From NCBI RefSeq assembly GCF_022568795.1, contig NZ_JAKZHU010000001.1, forward strand, positions 1,860,001-1,924,000: 64,000 bases of DNA, written 5' to 3'. Position 1 is the stretch's first letter. Every line of letters begins with the position of its first letter. Source of the stretch: Arsenicicoccus dermatophilus (GTDB lineage Bacteria > Actinomycetota > Actinomycetes > Actinomycetales > Dermatophilaceae). This document shows positions 62,001-64,000 of this stretch, in pieces. Under the pieces are notes generated by a model, which was given only the letters and a program-made list of their open reading frames with translations, made no database searches and was not told the DNA's origin. The position numbers and the translations under genes are program-made.

Positions 62001-62921
62001 TCAGGCCAGGGCGGCGCGGGCTGCGTCCAGGAGCACCCGGGCCGGGATCTCGCGCGTCGTCATCAGTGTCACCTGCCGGGCGGCCTGGTGCGCGAGCATC
62101 TCCAGACCGGACACCACTGGTGCTCCTGCGGCGGCGAAAGCCTGGGCCAGGGCGGTCGGCCACCCCTCGTAGACCACCTCGAACAGCGGCGGCACCCGTG
62201 CGCCCGGCGGCTGCGCGCCCGTCGCGGCGAGCGTGGCGACGACGGGGGCCACGACGTCGCCCGCGTCACCCGGCAGGGTGTTGACGACGAGGTCGACGCC
62301 CGGCACCACCTGCGCCACGTCGGCGGCGCCCAGGGAGGCCGTGGCCCACCCGAGCCCCAGGGTGCGGGCCAGCTGCTCGGTCTCGGGACGGACGCCGTAC
62401 CGCACCAGCACCACCACCTCGCGGGCCCCCAGCTCGGCCGCGGCCAGCAGGACCGAGCGCGCGGTCGCCCCCGCGCCCAGGACGGCGACGCGACCGACCC
62501 CGTCGATGCCGTGGTCCCCCAGCGCGGCGCGGATCCCGGGGACATCCGTGTTGTATGCCGACCAGCCGTCTCCCGCGCGCACCAGGGTGTTCGCGGCCCC
62601 GGCCACCCGCGCGACCGGGTCGGCGCACGCCGCCAGCGCGAGGGCCTCCTCCTTGAGGGGCATGGTGACCGACAGCCCCTGCCAGGAGGGGTCCAGCTCG
62701 GCGACGAAGGCCCCCAGCCCGCCCTCGGTCACCTCGACCCGGTGGTAGGACCAGTCGTCGAGCCCGAGGCCGGCGTAGGCGGCGCGGTGCATCACCGGGG
62801 AGAGCGAGTGACCGATCGGGCTGCCCACGACGGCGGCGCGCCGGACCTCGCCCGCGACCGGGTCCCCTGCCCGGCCGCCGGCACCCTGCTCGGCCGCGCC
62901 GCCGCTGCCGTCGCTCAGCAC
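62001..62921 (-). CDS. aroE: shikimate dehydrogenase
   Basis: AroE reduces 3-dehydroshikimate with NADPH. The 306-residue protein has VVGSPIGHSLSPVMH with the shikimate-binding Ser residues, MPLKEEAL with the catalytic lysine, NTLV, YNTDVPGI, and an NADP fold GAGATARS. The GTG at 62921 has AAGGG nearby and overlaps the mltG stop by seven bases; the first 30 residues are variable. Confidence 0.94.
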   Translation of the reverse strand: MLSDGSGGAAEQGAGGRAGDPVAGEVRRAAVVGSPIGHSLSPVMHRAAYAGLGLDDWSYHRVEVTEGGLGAFVAELDPSWQGLSVTMPLKEEALALAACADPVARVAGAANTLVRAGDGWSAYNTDVPGIRAALGDHGIDGVGRVAVLGAGATARSVLLAAAELGAREVVVLVRYGVRPETEQLARTLGLGWATASLGAADVAQVVPGVDLVVNTLPGDAGDVVAPVVATLAATGAQPPGARVPPLFEVVYEGWPTALAQAFAAAGAPVVSGLEMLAHQAARQVTLMTTREIPARVLLDAARAALA

Positions 62922-64000
62922 TGGCCCTTGTGCGCCTGGCACCAGGACTGGAACTTCTCGACGGCCTTGTTGTGGTCCTGCAGGTTGGTGGTGAAGACCG
63001 TCTCGCCCGTCGCCGGGTCGATGGTGACGAAGTAGAGCCAGGGGCCGGGCGTCGGCTCCGCGGCGGCCTTGAGGGAGGCCTCGCCGGGGTTGCCGATCGG
63101 CCCGACGGGCAGCCCGTCGCGGGTGTAGGTGTTGTAGCCGTTGACCTGGGCACGCTCCTTGTCGGTGGTCGTGATGACCCGCTTGCCGGTCGCGTAGGCC
63201 ACGGTGGAGTCCAGCTGCAGCCGCATCGGACGCTTGAGACGGTTCTCGAGCACCTGGGCCACCTTGCCCCGGTCCGCGTCCAGGCGGGCCTCGGACTCGA
63301 TGATGCTGGCCAGGATCACGGTGCGCTCGGCCTTCTCGGGGGACACGCCCAGCGTGTCCAGCACGTCCTTGGTCTTGCCGACCATCTGCGCGAGCTGCTC
63401 GGCGGGCGTCACCTTGGGCCCGAACTCGTAGGACGCCGGGAACAGATAGCCCTCGACGTTGCCCTTGGCGTAGGCGGGCAGCCCGATCGCGGCGGGATCC
63501 TTGGCCGCGGCGGTGTAGTCGGAGACCGGTCGACCGCTCGCCTTGGCCAGGGCGGCGTAGACCTCCGTCGCCCGCATGCCCTCGCGGATGGTCACGCGCT
63601 TGACGACGCGGTGCGCCGGGTCAGCGAGGTAGGTCACGGCCTGGGCGGCCGGGATGCGCTCCGGGACGAGGTAGTCGCCCGGCTGGATCCCCTGGGAGCG
63701 GGCGTCCTTCTTGGCCGCCTCCGTGAAGGCCTTGACCGACTTGACCACCCCGGCCTTCTGCAGGACCTTGGCGATCGTCGCACCGTTGGCGGCCTCGGGG
63801 ACGACCACGGGGACCTTCTTGCCCGTGGCGTCGGCGGCGACGTAGTCCGAGGCGTCCTCGCCCTGCAGGCCCTTGACCATGGGCATCAGGGCGAACGCCG
63901 CGGCCGCGAGCGCGCCGACGACGAGCAGCAGGGTCAGCAGGATGAGGATCGGGCCCTTGCGGTTGCGCCGGGGTGGCCGTTGCCGGGCCCGCATCTCCCG
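62915..64000 (-). CDS. mltG: endolytic transglycosylase MltG (5' end may lie outside window)
   Basis: MltG cleaves nascent glycan strands in the membrane to end peptidoglycan chains. The visible 359-361 residues have one membrane helix (about 15-38), a LysM-like region and the YceG domain with YLFPASYEF, the catalytic Glu in IIESEARLDADR, LDSTVAYA and GLPVGPIGNPG. An ATG at 63994 is possible, but the frame stays open to the window edge and many actinobacterial homologues have a longer cytoplasmic N-terminus, so the gene may be truncated by the window. Confidence 0.94.
   Translation of the reverse strand, partial: REMRARQRPPRRNRKGPILILLTLLLVVGALAAAAFALMPMVKGLQGEDASDYVAADATGKKVPVVVPEAANGATIAKVLQKAGVVKSVKAFTEAAKKDARSQGIQPGDYLVPERIPAAQAVTYLADPAHRVVKRVTIREGMRATEVYAALAKASGRPVSDYTAAAKDPAAIGLPAYAKGNVEGYLFPASYEFGPKVTPAEQLAQMVGKTKDVLDTLGVSPEKAERTVILASIIESEARLDADRGKVAQVLENRLKRPMRLQLDSTVAYATGKRVITTTDKERAQVNGYNTYTRDGLPVGPIGNPGEASLKAAAEPTPGPWLYFVTIDPATGETVFTTNLQDHNKAVEKFQSWCQAHKGQC

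Overview
The window is chromosomal DNA from a high-GC actinobacterium. Gene order matches the housekeeping blocks of mycobacteria and streptomycetes: hisF-hisI-trpE-trpC-trpB-trpA-lgt-pyk, hisE-hisG, pyrR-pyrB-pyrC-carA-carB-pyrF-mihF-gmk-rpoZ-coaBC-metK-priA-def-fmt-rsmB-rpe, and bldD-nusB-efp-aroB-aroK-aroC-aroE-mltG. MihF, BldD, a PdtaR-like ANTAR regulator, an HGxxPAAW-type membrane protein and leaderless TAnnnT promoters all fit Actinobacteria. The mix suggests Micrococcales, perhaps the Intrasporangiaceae group, but I cannot prove a genus. There is no phage, insertion sequence, CRISPR array or rRNA.

Layout. 1-3.2 kb: a DUF554 membrane protein, the ANTAR response regulator, tRNA-Leu(CAA) and pyruvate kinase. 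3.2-19.3 kb: a nearly continuous minus-strand block in which tryptophan genes are followed by a MauE/DsbA-like pair, lgt and the glutamate synthase genes gltB-gltD, with hisI and hisF upstream. 19.5-24.8 kb: a P-loop kinase, a FUSC-type membrane protein, an NCS2 permease, manA and a PH-domain membrane protein. 24.9-32.2 kb: hisG, hisE, rpe, then a surface-protein island (polysaccharide deacetylase lipoprotein, Tap-like secreted peptidase, membrane beta-propeller protein and ECF sigma factor). 32.3-51.3 kb: rsmB, fmt, def, priA, metK, coaBC, rpoZ, gmk, mihF and the PyrR-controlled pyrimidine genes. 51.5-64 kb: bldD, nusB, efp, a thiosulfate-uptake pair, an ABC exporter divergent from a DesKR-like two-component system, and the shikimate operon ending in mltG at the window edge.

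Most minus-strand neighbours overlap by ATGA, GTGA or TGATG, so translational coupling is the norm. Glutamate (GltBD), shikimate (AroBKCE) and pyruvate kinase feed or compete with the tryptophan genes. The pyr genes share one PyrR-type leader.

Main surprises. (1) Reading frames of five normally important genes (gltB, hisF, rsmB, def, gmk), and probably a sixth (a LuxR-type regulator), are broken by one- or two-base losses, mostly in G/C homopolymers. This looks like sequence error rather than gene decay. (2) aroK encodes two fused shikimate kinase domains, the second with a degenerate Mg-ATP site. (3) An ECF sigma factor is coupled to a membrane-anchored beta-propeller protein that may be its anti-sigma factor. 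(4) The word GGCATAC(C) recurs across the window in all reading frames at the cost of rare codons, and inside terminator stems. (5) About a dozen genes carry a TAnnnT box 6-7 bases before the start codon, a leaderless signature.
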